Both the position numbers and the translations under genes were made by a program. The notes below the pieces were generated by a model. The model ran no database searches, had not been told where the DNA came from, and was given only the letters and a program-made list of their open reading frames with translations. Below are positions 8,291 through 15,954 of a DNA stretch of 64,000 bases, one piece after another. The stretch's first letter is position 1; each line of letters starts with the position of its first letter. This DNA is from an uncultured Pelagibacteraceae bacterium (lineage in GTDB: Bacteria; Pseudomonadota; Alphaproteobacteria; Pelagibacterales; Pelagibacteraceae): positions 1-64,000 of the forward strand of contig CACMOQ010000004.1 of assembly GCA_902615445.1 (NCBI GenBank), read 5' to 3'.

Positions 8291-8839
8291 ATGATTGATA
8301 AAGAAACTGAAAAAAAATTTTTAGAAGCTGAAAAATACCGTGTTAATAAAGAATTTGAAAAAGCTATAGATATATTCAAAGCAATTCTGGAGCAATTTCC
8401 AAAACTTCCACCCGCACTTCATAACCTAGCTATATGCTACACTGAACTAAAAAAAATAGAAGAGGCTGAAAAGTGCTATATCAAGTGTTTAGAAATTAAA
8501 CCTGTTTCAATATTATCTGTTAATAATTTAGGAAAACTTTACTACAATACTGGGCAATTTAAAAAAGCTTTGCCAATACTGGAAAAATCATTGCTTATGA
8601 AAGAGGATCAAGAAACGGTTATTGAGGTATTTGCTCAATGTTTATTTGAGCTTAATCTAACAAAAGCTGTTGATACTTTTTGTGTGAGGGCATTAAAAAA
8701 ATTTCCACAAAATAAAAATTTGAAAACATTTTATGGGAAAAATCTTTTAAGATTAAATAGACATAATGAGGGACAAAAATATTTGAATGAAAGTACAGGT
8801 ATGATAGAGTTTGGTGAAAAAGATTTTAAAATAGATTAA
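8291..8839 (+). CDS. Tetratricopeptide repeat protein
   Basis: A 182-residue protein made mostly of TPR-like helical hairpins. The pattern of small and aromatic residues is visible in three successive units at about residues 8-41, 42-75 and 76-109 (for example LHNLAICYTELKKIEEAEKCY and NNLGKLYYNTGQFKKALPILE), with a weaker fourth after that. There is no signal peptide or membrane segment, so it should be cytosolic and act as a protein-binding scaffold. It ends three bases before the 2-oxoglutarate oxygenase gene; TPR domains often accompany prolyl-hydroxylase-like oxygenases, so the two proteins may work together. Confidence 0.8.
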   Translation: MIDKETEKKFLEAEKYRVNKEFEKAIDIFKAILEQFPKLPPALHNLAICYTELKKIEEAEKCYIKCLEIKPVSILSVNNLGKLYYNTGQFKKALPILEKSLLMKEDQETVIEVFAQCLFELNLTKAVDTFCVRALKKFPQNKNLKTFYGKNLLRLNRHNEGQKYLNESTGMIEFGEKDFKID

Positions 8840-8842
8840 TAA

Positions 8843-9439
8843 ATGAAAAGATTAGAAATTAAAAATAACGTTAGTCCAAATTTTATTGGAAATTGGGATT
8901 TAGAAAATAAAGAACTGTGCAAAGAAATTATTGATTTTTTTGAAAATAATTCTGATCTCCACATGAAAGGTACTACAGGTGGAGGTATTGATGAGAGTGT
9001 AAAAAAGTCAACCGACATAACTATTAAACCAGAAAGTCTTAAAGATGAAAGGTACAAAGTATTCAATAAGTATTTTGAAAATCTATATCAATGTTTCACT
9101 GATTATAAGGAACAATACGATTTTTTGAAAACCTTTGTAAAAAAAATTCACATTGGTCCTTTCAATATTCAAAAATATCTTCCAGGTGGTCATTTTGGGC
9201 GCCTTCACGCTGAAAGAACCGATATGGCACACATTCATCGAATATTTGCTTGGATGACTTATCTAAATGATGTTGATGATGGAGGTACAACAGATTTTGA
9301 TTATTATAATGTTAAAGTAAAGCCAGAAACTGGAAAAACATTGATTTGGCCAGCTGAATGGACACATGCACATCGAGGGAGTGTTCTTAATGGGGGAGAA
9401 AAATATATTATTACTGGCTGGCTTCACTTCACAGACTAA
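8843..9439 (+). CDS. 2-oxoglutarate/Fe(II) oxygenase, prolyl-4-hydroxylase-like
   Basis: A 198-residue double-stranded beta-helix oxygenase. The iron site appears as H122-x-E124 in GRLHAERTDM and a distal His in WTHAHRGS (H175 or H177), with K187 in GGEKYIITGW placed to bind 2-oxoglutarate. The acidic ligand is Glu rather than the usual Asp. YLNDVDDGGTTDF matches the strand that carries GG-T/E-F in P4H enzymes. It would hydroxylate a peptide, amino acid or small molecule. The gene converges with and overlaps the minus-strand gamma-butyrobetaine-dioxygenase-like gene by 11 bases. Confidence 0.82.
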   Translation: MKRLEIKNNVSPNFIGNWDLENKELCKEIIDFFENNSDLHMKGTTGGGIDESVKKSTDITIKPESLKDERYKVFNKYFENLYQCFTDYKEQYDFLKTFVKKIHIGPFNIQKYLPGGHFGRLHAERTDMAHIHRIFAWMTYLNDVDDGGTTDFDYYNVKVKPETGKTLIWPAEWTHAHRGSVLNGGEKYIITGWLHFTD

Positions 9440-10529
9440 ATTTTCTTTTAAGGTGTTTTAGCTTCCCCTCCGTACTATCGTAATCAATATAACATCCTTG
9501 TAGAAATCTATTACCCTGATTTGTATCATAAGAGGTTCTTCCATGAAGTAACCGGTAATTATCCATCATAAGTAAATCTCCGGGATTTAACCTAAATTCA
9601 ATTCTATATTGATCTGAATTATAAAGTTCTGATATTTTTTTTCTTGCGGAATAAAAAAGTTCAAGTTTATTCTTTTCCATTAAAGGCACAAAGTCTAATC
9701 TTGGACTAAATCTAACTTGCTTGAACTCTCCTTTTTCGTTTAATTGTATCATCTCGGCCCAGTCTTCTAAAATAACTGATTGGTCTATAAACTGAAACCT
9801 AACTTTAACATCAGTAAGAATATTGTAATAATCCCAAAAATCTTTTTTGAGTTTTTCTGTTACAGCATATCCATCTACTAAAGTGCAAAGGCCTCCATTA
9901 ACCTCGTTTTCAATACAATGGAGCATTTGTATACATGGTACAGGATTTCTATAAGGGTTGTCTGTGTGTGGTGCTAAAGCTAATGAAGTATAAGCTAAAT
10001 CGTTTGGATTTGGTTTTGACTTAACATTAAAAAATTCCCCAAAATTTGTTCTTCTTATACTTCCAATAGAATTTGCAAAATTTGTAATAAAATTATTTTT
10101 AGTTGGTACATCTTTAAAAATTACAAACCCAAATTTATAAAAATCTATTAAGGCGTCATACATAACTTTTTCATTAAAAAAATTGTCTTCAAATTTAAAA
10201 TTCTTAAAATTTGTGAAAGACGAATCCCATTCAACTTTTTTAATTTTTTTAATCTCATCTTCATTACTAAATTCTCTTAAGACATTTTGAACTGCAAATT
10301 TTGTGTAAGCGCCATCATTAAAAGTAATTTCTAGAAATTGATCTGACAGATTAAGAGATTTTATCTTAATATCTTCTTCTAATTTCGTTGGGTCAAATAA
10401 CCTTTGCTGTGTAGCCTCATCTATGAAACTTTCACCGTTTACTCTTTCTCTAAACCAGAATGGATGAATCTCTTTCTTCCGACCCTGGTTTTCAAAAAAT
10501 ATCTTATTATTTTTTAATTCTATTTTCAT
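9429..10529 (-). CDS. TauD/gamma-butyrobetaine dioxygenase-like 2-oxoglutarate oxygenase
   Basis: A 366-residue enzyme with an N-terminal GBBH-type (DUF971-like) domain of about 85 residues and a C-terminal TauD/TfdA domain. Iron ligands are H188 and D190 in APHTDNPYRNP and H329 in RLLHGRTSY; R341 in NRFLQGCYID should bind 2-oxoglutarate. This layout is that of gamma-butyrobetaine hydroxylase (carnitine synthesis) and trimethyllysine dioxygenase. The N-terminal domain of those enzymes usually binds zinc through a Cys cluster; here that stretch reads FWFRERVNGESF without cysteines, so the zinc site is missing. A betaine-like quaternary amine substrate is plausible but not shown. Confidence 0.85.
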   Translation of the reverse strand: MKIELKNNKIFFENQGRKKEIHPFWFRERVNGESFIDEATQQRLFDPTKLEEDIKIKSLNLSDQFLEITFNDGAYTKFAVQNVLREFSNEDEIKKIKKVEWDSSFTNFKNFKFEDNFFNEKVMYDALIDFYKFGFVIFKDVPTKNNFITNFANSIGSIRRTNFGEFFNVKSKPNPNDLAYTSLALAPHTDNPYRNPVPCIQMLHCIENEVNGGLCTLVDGYAVTEKLKKDFWDYYNILTDVKVRFQFIDQSVILEDWAEMIQLNEKGEFKQVRFSPRLDFVPLMEKNKLELFYSARKKISELYNSDQYRIEFRLNPGDLLMMDNYRLLHGRTSYDTNQGNRFLQGCYIDYDSTEGKLKHLKRKFSL

Positions 10530-10594
10530 AGCTAAATTGATGATTATTTAAAATTTTACTTTAATCAATAGTAATAAAATAGTATTAGTCCTTT

Positions 10595-11401
10595 GTGTCA
10601 AAGTTGAATTCTATAAATTATAAAGTTTTTTCTAAATTTCTAAATGATTTAGCCAAGAAACTTACCAAATATTATTATTTGAGATTAAAAAAACCTTTCA
10701 AGGTTTCAAATAAGGAAAAAGGTAAAGGTTACGATCCAGTTACAAGTGCTGACAGGTCTTTCGAAAAATTTATTAGAAAAGAAATAGTAAAAAAATTTCC
10801 TAAACACCAAATTAAAGGAGAAGAATTTGGACAGAAGAAAAATAAAAGTGATTTTACTTGGGTTATTGATCCAATTGATGGAACGAGATCATTTGTTATA
10901 GGAAATCCAACTTGGAGTAATTTAATTTCTTTAAATTACAAAGGTTATCCAGTTTTAGGTCTTGCCAATTTTCCAATTCTTAGAAAATATTATTATAATA
11001 CTTCTCCAAAGTCTGCTTTTGTAGTTGAGGATAATAAAAAAAGAAAAATTAAAGTTAACTACAAAGCAAAATATTCAAATGTTAAATTATCCGCCGCATT
11101 CCATGGAACTATTTCCCTTAATCAACAAAAGAAAATTCCAAAAATATTAAAGATGATGCAATTTCCTTGTGCTGATGCATTAAGCTATTCTCATCTTGCG
11201 GAAGGGAAAATTGATGTCGTTATTCAATGTGCAAATAAAATTTGGGATATTCATCCATTAATACCAATCATCGAAGCTGCAGGTGGTGTAGTTTCAAATT
11301 GGAAAAATGAAAGTGCTGTTAAGGCTGGAAATATTCTTGTGAGCGCCAATAGAGATATGCATAATATATTTTTAAAAATTCTTAAACCTATCTCTAAGTA
11401 G
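10595..11401 (+). CDS. Inositol-monophosphatase-family phosphatase, histidinol-phosphatase-like
   Basis: A 268-residue Mg-dependent sugar-phosphatase-family protein. Metal site motifs are visible as GEEFG (Glu), WVIDPIDGTRSFV (the DPIDGT signature) and WDIHPLIPIIEAAGGVVS near the C-terminus. The subgroup looks closest to HisN-type histidinol-phosphate phosphatases, which in alphaproteobacteria replace HisB, but inositol-phosphate or CysQ-like activity is possible. The start is GTG at 10595; no ATG precedes the conserved region and no strong ribosome site is seen. It converges with and overlaps the SMR-like gene by 8 bases. Confidence 0.82.
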   Translation: MSKLNSINYKVFSKFLNDLAKKLTKYYYLRLKKPFKVSNKEKGKGYDPVTSADRSFEKFIRKEIVKKFPKHQIKGEEFGQKKNKSDFTWVIDPIDGTRSFVIGNPTWSNLISLNYKGYPVLGLANFPILRKYYYNTSPKSAFVVEDNKKRKIKVNYKAKYSNVKLSAAFHGTISLNQQKKIPKILKMMQFPCADALSYSHLAEGKIDVVIQCANKIWDIHPLIPIIEAAGGVVSNWKNESAVKAGNILVSANRDMHNIFLKILKPISK

Positions 11402-11729
11402 TCTTACCTAGAGTGTTTAACAATACTACTCCGATAATAATTAAGATTATCCCAACAATTCCATATAGGTTAGGGATTTGATTATATTTGAATACGCCAA
11501 ACAACGTAACAGCTGTGATTGTTAATCCTCCATATGTTGCATAGGTAAAACCAACTGGAATAATATTCATCGCCCTGGATAAAAAATATATACAAGCAAT
11601 TATAGAAACTATACAGAAAATAGTTGGACCAATATTAGTAAAACCATTTGTAGATTTTAAAAAACCATTAGAGGTTATTCCAAGAACAATAGCCAATAGA
11701 AGAAATATATATCCAGATAAATTACTCAC
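11394..11729 (-). CDS. Small multidrug resistance (SMR)-family protein lacking the coupling glutamate
   Basis: A 111-residue protein with four hydrophobic helices that aligns with EmrE along its length: GYIFLLLAIVLGIT, LKSTNGFT, MNIIPVGFTYATYGG, and GIVGIILIIIGVVLLNTL. In every classical SMR exporter helix 1 carries a membrane Glu (E14 of EmrE) that binds proton and substrate; here the aligned residue is G17, and no other acidic residue lies in the membrane. The Trp of helix 3 (W63 of EmrE) is Tyr. It is therefore either a partner subunit of a heterodimer or a member with a different function. It is the last gene of a ten-gene minus-strand operon. Confidence 0.8.
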   Translation of the reverse strand: MSNLSGYIFLLLAIVLGITSNGFLKSTNGFTNIGPTIFCIVSIIACIYFLSRAMNIIPVGFTYATYGGLTITAVTLFGVFKYNQIPNLYGIVGIILIIIGVVLLNTLGKTT

Positions 11730-11743
11730 AATTAAACCTATGA

Positions 11744-11965
11744 CTATTTAGTAATTTTATCTACCAATTTCTTAATCGGTGGACCTAGTATTAATGCTGC
11801 AATTATAGCTATAGGTAAACTGACCACCCATGCTTTTAAGAATCTGTTGATATAATCTTTATCCATACCAGTGTTGATATATGTGATAATTAGAGTCATT
11901 AATAAACTCATTCCAAAACCCATAATTAAAATAAAAATAAGATCAAAGTATTTTTTAGGTAACAT
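11744..11965 (-). CDS. DUF2798 family membrane protein
   Basis: A 73-residue protein with two membrane helices (about residues 8-29 and 45-63) that matches the DUF2798 pattern: GFGMSLLMTLIITYINTG, then FLKAWVVSLPIAIIAALILGPPIKKLVDKI. No function is known for this family, which is widespread in proteobacteria. Its ATG shares one base with the stop codon of the upstream DsbA-fold gene, so translation is coupled. It lies 14 bases before the SMR-like gene, and the two small membrane proteins may be made together. Confidence 0.75.
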   Translation of the reverse strand: MLPKKYFDLIFILIMGFGMSLLMTLIITYINTGMDKDYINRFLKAWVVSLPIAIIAALILGPPIKKLVDKITK

Positions 11966-12549
11966 TATTTTTTAAAGAACTTGATTGCATCTTCCATTCT
12001 ATCATCACCCCAAAATATTTCATTGTTAACAGCAAAAGTTGGACTACCAAAGATTTTATTCTCTCGTGCAAAATTTGTATTTGCCAGGTATTTATCTTCA
12101 ATTAATTTTGTTTTTGCTTCAGAAATTATATCATCTTTGCTCATTTTTAATTCTTTACATATCTCAGAAATACTTGGTTCTATAGCTGGTTCTTTTCCTT
12201 CTTGAAACCACTTTTTATAAGTCAGTCTAACATAATCTATACCCCATCCCTTATCCAATCCAAGAATCGCGATTTGATTTGCTAAGTCAAATTCAGATAA
12301 TGGGTAAGGTACAGGTGTTTTTGCAAAAAAACCATAACCTTCAGCCCGTCTTTCAATATCTCTCCACATGTAATTTACCTTATTAAGCTTGTCCTTTGGA
12401 AATGGTATATTATTCATTTCTTTCATGATTGCCCGAACACTAAATGGTTTCCAATTAAACTGGACATGATGTTTTTTTTCTACATCAAGTATTCTAGTGA
12501 CAGCTAAATAAGTATAAGTGCTTCCAATTGAAAAATAAAAATCAATCAT
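11965..12549 (-). CDS. 2-hydroxychromene-2-carboxylate isomerase-like DsbA/GST-kappa family protein
   Basis: A 194-residue thioredoxin-fold protein. The N-terminal IDFYFSIGSTYTYLAVTRI replaces the DsbA C-x-x-C with a Ser-containing active site, and GSPTFAVNNEIFWGDDRMEDA near the end carries the cis-Pro loop and the W-G-x-D-R signature of the HCCA isomerase family. Known members isomerise aromatic degradation intermediates using glutathione; many homologues have other, unknown roles. It sits in the middle of a run of small uncharacterised genes, so involvement in aromatic degradation is not supported by context. Confidence 0.85.
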   Translation of the reverse strand: MIDFYFSIGSTYTYLAVTRILDVEKKHHVQFNWKPFSVRAIMKEMNNIPFPKDKLNKVNYMWRDIERRAEGYGFFAKTPVPYPLSEFDLANQIAILGLDKGWGIDYVRLTYKKWFQEGKEPAIEPSISEICKELKMSKDDIISEAKTKLIEDKYLANTNFARENKIFGSPTFAVNNEIFWGDDRMEDAIKFFKK

Positions 12550-12555
12550 TTACTC

Positions 12556-12876
12556 TTATTTTGACATAGGAGTTGCACCAGTTTCTAAACTTATAATCTT
12601 TCCATCTTTATATTTATAAACTGCCATCACCGCTTCAATGTTTCCATCATTAAATTTAACAAATGAATGATGTACACCCACTTCATTATTTTCATAAATA
12701 ATTCTCACTTTTTCTTGATTTATATCACCACTCATTGCCCATTTAACAACATCAGCTTTTCCTAAAGAATTTCCAGATTTATGCATTATGAACTTGAAGT
12801 CATCATGTAAAAGCTCATTCATAGTTGCTTCATCCTTCTTGTCTATTGCATCAGTATATCTTTTTAATATCGACAT
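12556..12876 (-). CDS. SnoaL/NTF2-like small protein
   Basis: A 106-residue protein with the cone-shaped NTF2-like pattern: N-terminal helix ILKRYTDAIDKKDEATMNELLHDDFKFIM, then alternating strands that end in MAVYKYKDGKIISLETG. Such proteins are ligand-binding or isomerase-like and rarely assignable from sequence. A good AAGGAG ribosome site lies 6 bases before the ATG. It begins one base before the end of the DUF1330 gene region, firmly within the operon. There is no signal peptide, so it should be cytosolic. Confidence 0.7.
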   Translation of the reverse strand: MSILKRYTDAIDKKDEATMNELLHDDFKFIMHKSGNSLGKADVVKWAMSGDINQEKVRIIYENNEVGVHHSFVKFNDGNIEAVMAVYKYKDGKIISLETGATPMSK

Positions 12877-12877
12877 T

Positions 12878-13165
12878 TTATACTCCTTTAATTATTATTC
12901 CGTTACCAACTGAGTTTTCTAAACGGATTTGCTTTACTGGCTTATACTCATCAGAGTTATACCATTCTAAAGCTTTTTCATAACTTGGAAATTTAATCAC
13001 CACTGTTCTAGAATATGTCCAGGTTCCCTCTAATACTTTAGTTTCACCACCTCTAACAATATATTCACCTCCAAATTTCTCAGCAATCGGCTTAACCTTT
13101 TCTACGTACTCTTTATATTCTTCTGGTTTTTTTATGTCTATGTTGAATATCGCAAATCCAGACAT
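12878..13165 (-). CDS. DUF1330 family protein
   Basis: A 95-residue ferredoxin-like protein of the DUF1330 family: GFAIFNIDIKKPEEYKEYVEK, then GGEYIVRGGETKVLEGTW and VVIKFPSYEKALEWYNSDEY, all close to the family consensus. The family forms alpha/beta-barrel dimers of unknown function. A TTG three bases upstream is possible, but the ATG at 13165 is preferred; it overlaps the upstream TGA by one base (TGATG), which couples it to the membrane-protein gene. Confidence 0.82.
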   Translation of the reverse strand: MSGFAIFNIDIKKPEEYKEYVEKVKPIAEKFGGEYIVRGGETKVLEGTWTYSRTVVIKFPSYEKALEWYNSDEYKPVKQIRLENSVGNGIIIKGV

Positions 13166-13581
13166 CAAGTATAAATTTTATCTGTTAGACCATAAATTAA
13201 GATAGCACTCATAACCGTAAATACAAACGGTGCGATAACTCCTTCGTTAGTGGTTTTCTCGTTCACTCCTGTTTTATTAATTTTAATAGAATAGAAATTA
13301 CATAAAAAAATACATAGATTATTTATAAAAACTAAATTTAAAAATCCCCAGGTATTTTCTAGACCGCCAGGTCTAATAAAGCCAACATAGATAGACATTA
13401 GAAAAACAGCAAGCATAAATGCTCCTGCCATCCTAATCATTATTGCGCCACTAGGATCTATACCAAATCTTTCCATGAAGTTTTTAGTACCAAAAATAGT
13501 TTGAAAAGCGTAAACACCAACACCTAAAAAGTGAACTATATAAATTATTAAATAAAACGCTCCATTAAATTTTTCTACCAT
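13165..13581 (-). CDS. Uncharacterised four-helix membrane protein
   Basis: A 138-residue protein with four hydrophobic stretches at about residues 8-28, 45-65, 75-95 and 112-132 and no recognisable catalytic motif. It lacks a cleavable signal peptide. I do not recognise the family. It resembles small DoxX-like or DUF4345-like membrane proteins in size and helix number, but that is only a resemblance. Its position inside the ten-gene operon, translationally coupled to the DUF1330 gene, is the only functional clue. Confidence 0.65.
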   Translation of the reverse strand: MVEKFNGAFYLIIYIVHFLGVGVYAFQTIFGTKNFMERFGIDPSGAIMIRMAGAFMLAVFLMSIYVGFIRPGGLENTWGFLNLVFINNLCIFLCNFYSIKINKTGVNEKTTNEGVIAPFVFTVMSAILIYGLTDKIYT

Positions 13582-13589
13582 ATTGTTTC

Positions 13590-13904
13590 CTAGTCGTTAA
13601 ATACCATTCTCATTTCATCTTGAATTGTACCCTCTTTAAAAACACCTTTCATCTTTTTTTGAAGTTCAATAAACTCAGGATCAGCCGACATGTTTGTGTC
13701 ATTTTCAAATGCTTTATCAGTAAACTGCTCTCCCACAAGTGTTTCTCTTACCGTCCTTGGGTTTCCACCAATTTGAAATGAAAAGTAAACTTCATGATCT
13801 GGATAATGCTTTTTTCTAACTTTTGCTAAGCCTTTAGAAATTTCCATAGCCTCAGTAAGTTTATCATCGTAAACACCAATGGTTCTTGTATAGATTGCTT
13901 TCAT
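13590..13904 (-). CDS. Small uncharacterised protein, probable alpha/beta-barrel fold
   Basis: A 104-residue soluble protein. The pattern of an N-terminal strand (AIYTRTIGVYDDKL), a helix (TEAMEISKGLAKVRKKHYP), a strand pair (EVYFSFQIGGNPRTV) and a long acidic helix suggests the dimeric ferredoxin-like fold seen in NIPSNAP, ABM and DUF1330 proteins, but no family is certain. No membrane segment or signal peptide is present. It lies 8 and 11 bases from its operon neighbours, two of which look like the same fold class. Confidence 0.6.
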   Translation of the reverse strand: MKAIYTRTIGVYDDKLTEAMEISKGLAKVRKKHYPDHEVYFSFQIGGNPRTVRETLVGEQFTDKAFENDTNMSADPEFIELQKKMKGVFKEGTIQDEMRMVFND

Positions 13905-13915
13905 TAATGTTACTC

Positions 13916-14203
13916 TTAAGCGTTATAGTCCATCACTTGGTCAGTACACTCAGTAAATTTATGAGGCTCAAAGAAATCATTCATTTGACCTAATTGATTA
14001 TTGATATCCGTTTCACTATTAGCTTTCCACCAGCAAAACATTTGCATTGTGTCCCCCGGCGTGTTCCAAGTCATTTGGCATGCTGCTTTATCACTTGTCA
14101 TTGATTTAACAATATCTTCCATTTTCATTGAAGCTACTGTTTCTGAAAATTTGTCTTTCATTTCTTTAGATTTGAAAGTGTGAGTTACCATGTAATTTTT
14201 CAT
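13916..14203 (-). CDS. Small uncharacterised protein, probable alpha/beta-barrel fold
   Basis: A 95-residue soluble protein with the order strand (NYMVTHTFKS), helix (EMKDKFSETVASM), helix, strand (ACQMTWNTPGDTMQMFCWWKA), helix and a short C-terminal tail that ends CTDQVMDYNA. A ribosome site GAAAGGAA precedes the ATG. The strand-helix pattern and small size match dimeric alpha/beta-barrel proteins, but I do not recognise a named family. The Cys- and Trp-rich centre could form a ligand pocket. It belongs to the ten-gene operon. Confidence 0.6.
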   Translation of the reverse strand: MKNYMVTHTFKSKEMKDKFSETVASMKMEDIVKSMTSDKAACQMTWNTPGDTMQMFCWWKANSETDINNQLGQMNDFFEPHKFTECTDQVMDYNA

Positions 14204-14216
14204 TTTTTCCTTTCAA

Positions 14217-14501
14217 TTATTTTGCTTTGGTTAAGTGATAAACTGAGTAACTATCTAATACTGCTGACATAATAGGTTTTGATACTTCAGTTCCCTCTAT
14301 AAATTTATATAGAGCTGCCTCGTCAGTACAAAAAATTTTAAACATAACAGTGCTTTTATCTGGTGTTACTGTTCCAATTGTTTTTTCCACTACCGCAACT
14401 TTTGCTCTTTCTGCTAAACCTTCAGGTGATTGCATAAAACCCATAAATTTTTCAAACATACCCTCTTTTAATTTAGCCACTACTAACATTTCTTTTTCCA
14501 T
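14217..14501 (-). CDS. Small uncharacterised protein, probable alpha/beta-barrel fold
   Basis: A 94-residue soluble protein: strand (EMLVVAKLKEG), helix (MFEKFMGFMQSPEGLAERAKVA), strand (VEKTIGTVTPDKSTVMFKIFCTD), helix (EAALYKFIEG) and a final strand (SYSVYHLTKAK). The layout again suggests the ferredoxin-like dimeric barrel. It has a clear AAGGAG ribosome site 6 bases before the ATG. It is the third consecutive small protein of this apparent fold in the operon, which suggests either duplication and divergence or several subunits of one assembly. Confidence 0.6.
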   Translation of the reverse strand: MEKEMLVVAKLKEGMFEKFMGFMQSPEGLAERAKVAVVEKTIGTVTPDKSTVMFKIFCTDEAALYKFIEGTEVSKPIMSAVLDSYSVYHLTKAK

Positions 14502-14511
14502 TTTTTTCTCC

Positions 14512-14883
14512 TTAATATAAAGTTTGAACCACTTTTTTCACTCTTTCAGCTCCATTAGGAACTAAAGCTTCAACAAAGGTATGACATTTGTCAGTTTTAG
14601 CTTTATCATATTTTGAACCGTAATGCTTATCTACTGCCTTATTCACTTCATCATCCCATTCTTTTTCTGGTATACCTATTTCTAAAGCATAAGTTTTTAA
14701 AACTTTTACAGTTGAAATAGATTTTTCTTTCATTCCGTATTCAAATTTTTCACCTGATGGCAAAAAATAGTTAGCCATATAAATTCCAACACAATCCAAA
14801 GCTTTTGATCTGTCACTTTTACTCATTTCTGCATTAGCAGAGGTAAAAATAAAAAAAACCAGAGTTGTTATCAACATTCTCAT
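14512..14883 (-). CDS. Secreted uncharacterised protein, first gene of the ten-gene operon
   Basis: A 123-residue protein that begins with a clear signal peptide (MRMLITTLVFFIFTSANA, cleavage likely after Ala18), so the mature part of about 105 residues is periplasmic. The mature protein is mostly helical and contains two cysteines, at KALDCVGIYMANYF and DKCHTFVEALVP, that could form a disulfide. I do not recognise a family. It is the first gene after the promoter and inverted repeat at 14904-14937, so it may be the most highly expressed product of the operon. Confidence 0.65.
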   Translation of the reverse strand: MRMLITTLVFFIFTSANAEMSKSDRSKALDCVGIYMANYFLPSGEKFEYGMKEKSISTVKVLKTYALEIGIPEKEWDDEVNKAVDKHYGSKYDKAKTDKCHTFVEALVPNGAERVKKVVQTLY

Positions 14884-14903
14884 AAGTGTCCTGACGTTAT
14901 TAA

Positions 14904-14937
14904 ATTATATCTTAAAAATGTAACCGTTTTGTTACAT
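14904..14937 (-). promoter_or_regulatory. Probable promoter and overlapping operator of the ten-gene operon
   Basis: On the minus strand a perfect TATAAT lies at 14904-14909, about 20 bases before the first ATG of the operon. Where the -35 box should be there is instead a 20-base inverted repeat, ATGTAAC-N6-GTTACAT (14918-14937). A perfect dyad over the -35 position is the usual layout for a repressor site, or for an activator that replaces a weak -35. The cognate regulator is not identified. Confidence 0.5.
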
Positions 14938-14952
14938 GCCTGGTATGCGATA

Positions 14953-15954
14953 TTATAACCAGCTTGGAAAAGGTAAGTTTTTTTCTTTTAAAAAAGTTTT
15001 ATTAAACATCTTAGAGTTGTATTTGTCTGATCTATCACAAAGAATTGTTACAATGGTTTTTCCTGGACCTATTTCTTTACCAAGTCTTATTGCTCCAGCA
15101 ATATTTATTCCACAACTAGTCCCTAAGCTTAAACCTTCATTTTGAATTAAATCATAAAGTATAGGTAAAGCCTCATGGTCATCGATAGAGTAAGCACCAT
15201 CAATTTTTGCATTTTCAAAATTTTTAGTTACTCTACTAGATCCAATTCCTTCAGTGATTGAATTACCCTCAGATTTTAATTCACCGTGTTTAATATAGTT
15301 ATAAAGCGAGGATCCTTTTGGATCTGATAAATAAATTTTGACATCTTTATTTTTTTCTTTAAGTGCATTGCTGACACCTGAAATAGTTCCACCTGTTCCA
15401 GATGAACATACAAAGCCATCTACTTTGCCTTCAGTTTGTTCCCATATCTCTTTTCCAGTACCTTCATAATGTCCTTTAGCATTTGCAGTATTATCAAATT
15501 GATTTGCCCAAACTACTCCGTTATTATTTGTTGGCCTCAATTCATCCGCAAGTCTAGCTGCAACTTTCACAAAATTATTATCATCTTTGTAAGGTTTAGC
15601 AGGCACCAGTCTTAATTCTGCTCCAAGATTTCTTAATGTATCTTTCTTTTCTTGTGTTTGATTATCATTCATTACAATGATTGTTTTGTAGCCAAGAGAA
15701 TTACCTAATAGTCCTAGACCTATTCCAGTATTACCAGCAGTTCCCTCAACAATTATACCACCTTTTGATATTAATTTTTTTTCTTGAGCATCTTTTATTA
15801 AAGCTAATGCAGCTCTATCTTTTACAGAACCACCTGGATTTAAAAATTCAGCTTTACCATAAATATTACATCCAGTTATTTCTGAGGCTGACCTTAATTT
15901 AATTAAAGGTGTATTTCCAATACCTGAGGTAAAATCTTCTTGATTATTCTTCAT
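14953..15954 (-). CDS. cysK: Cysteine synthase A (O-acetylserine sulfhydrylase)
   Basis: A 333-residue fold-type II PLP enzyme. The PLP lysine lies in [12 protein letters not shown], the substrate loop reads [12 protein letters not shown], the phosphate-binding loop [12 protein letters not shown], and the C-terminal Ser/Cys site [11 protein letters not shown]. It makes cysteine from O-acetylserine and sulfide in the cytosol. The substrate loop has T-A-G-N-T-G instead of the T-S-G-N-T-G of E. coli CysK, a known variant in this family. It overlaps the upstream cysE by 11 bases, so the two steps of cysteine synthesis are translationally coupled. Cystathionine beta-synthase-like activity is less likely given that partner. 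Confidence 0.9.
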   Translation of the reverse strand: MKNNQEDFTSGIGNTPLIKLRSASEITGCNIYGKAEFLNPGGSVKDRAALALIKDAQEKKLISKGGIIVEGTAGNTGIGLGLLGNSLGYKTIIVMNDNQTQEKKDTLRNLGAELRLVPAKPYKDDNNFVKVAARLADELRPTNNNGVVWANQFDNTANAKGHYEGTGKEIWEQTEGKVDGFVCSSGTGGTISGVSNALKEKNKDVKIYLSDPKGSSLYNYIKHGELKSEGNSITEGIGSSRVTKNFENAKIDGAYSIDDHEALPILYDLIQNEGLSLGTSCGINIAGAIRLGKEIGPGKTIVTILCDRSDKYNSKMFNKTFLKEKNLPFPSWL

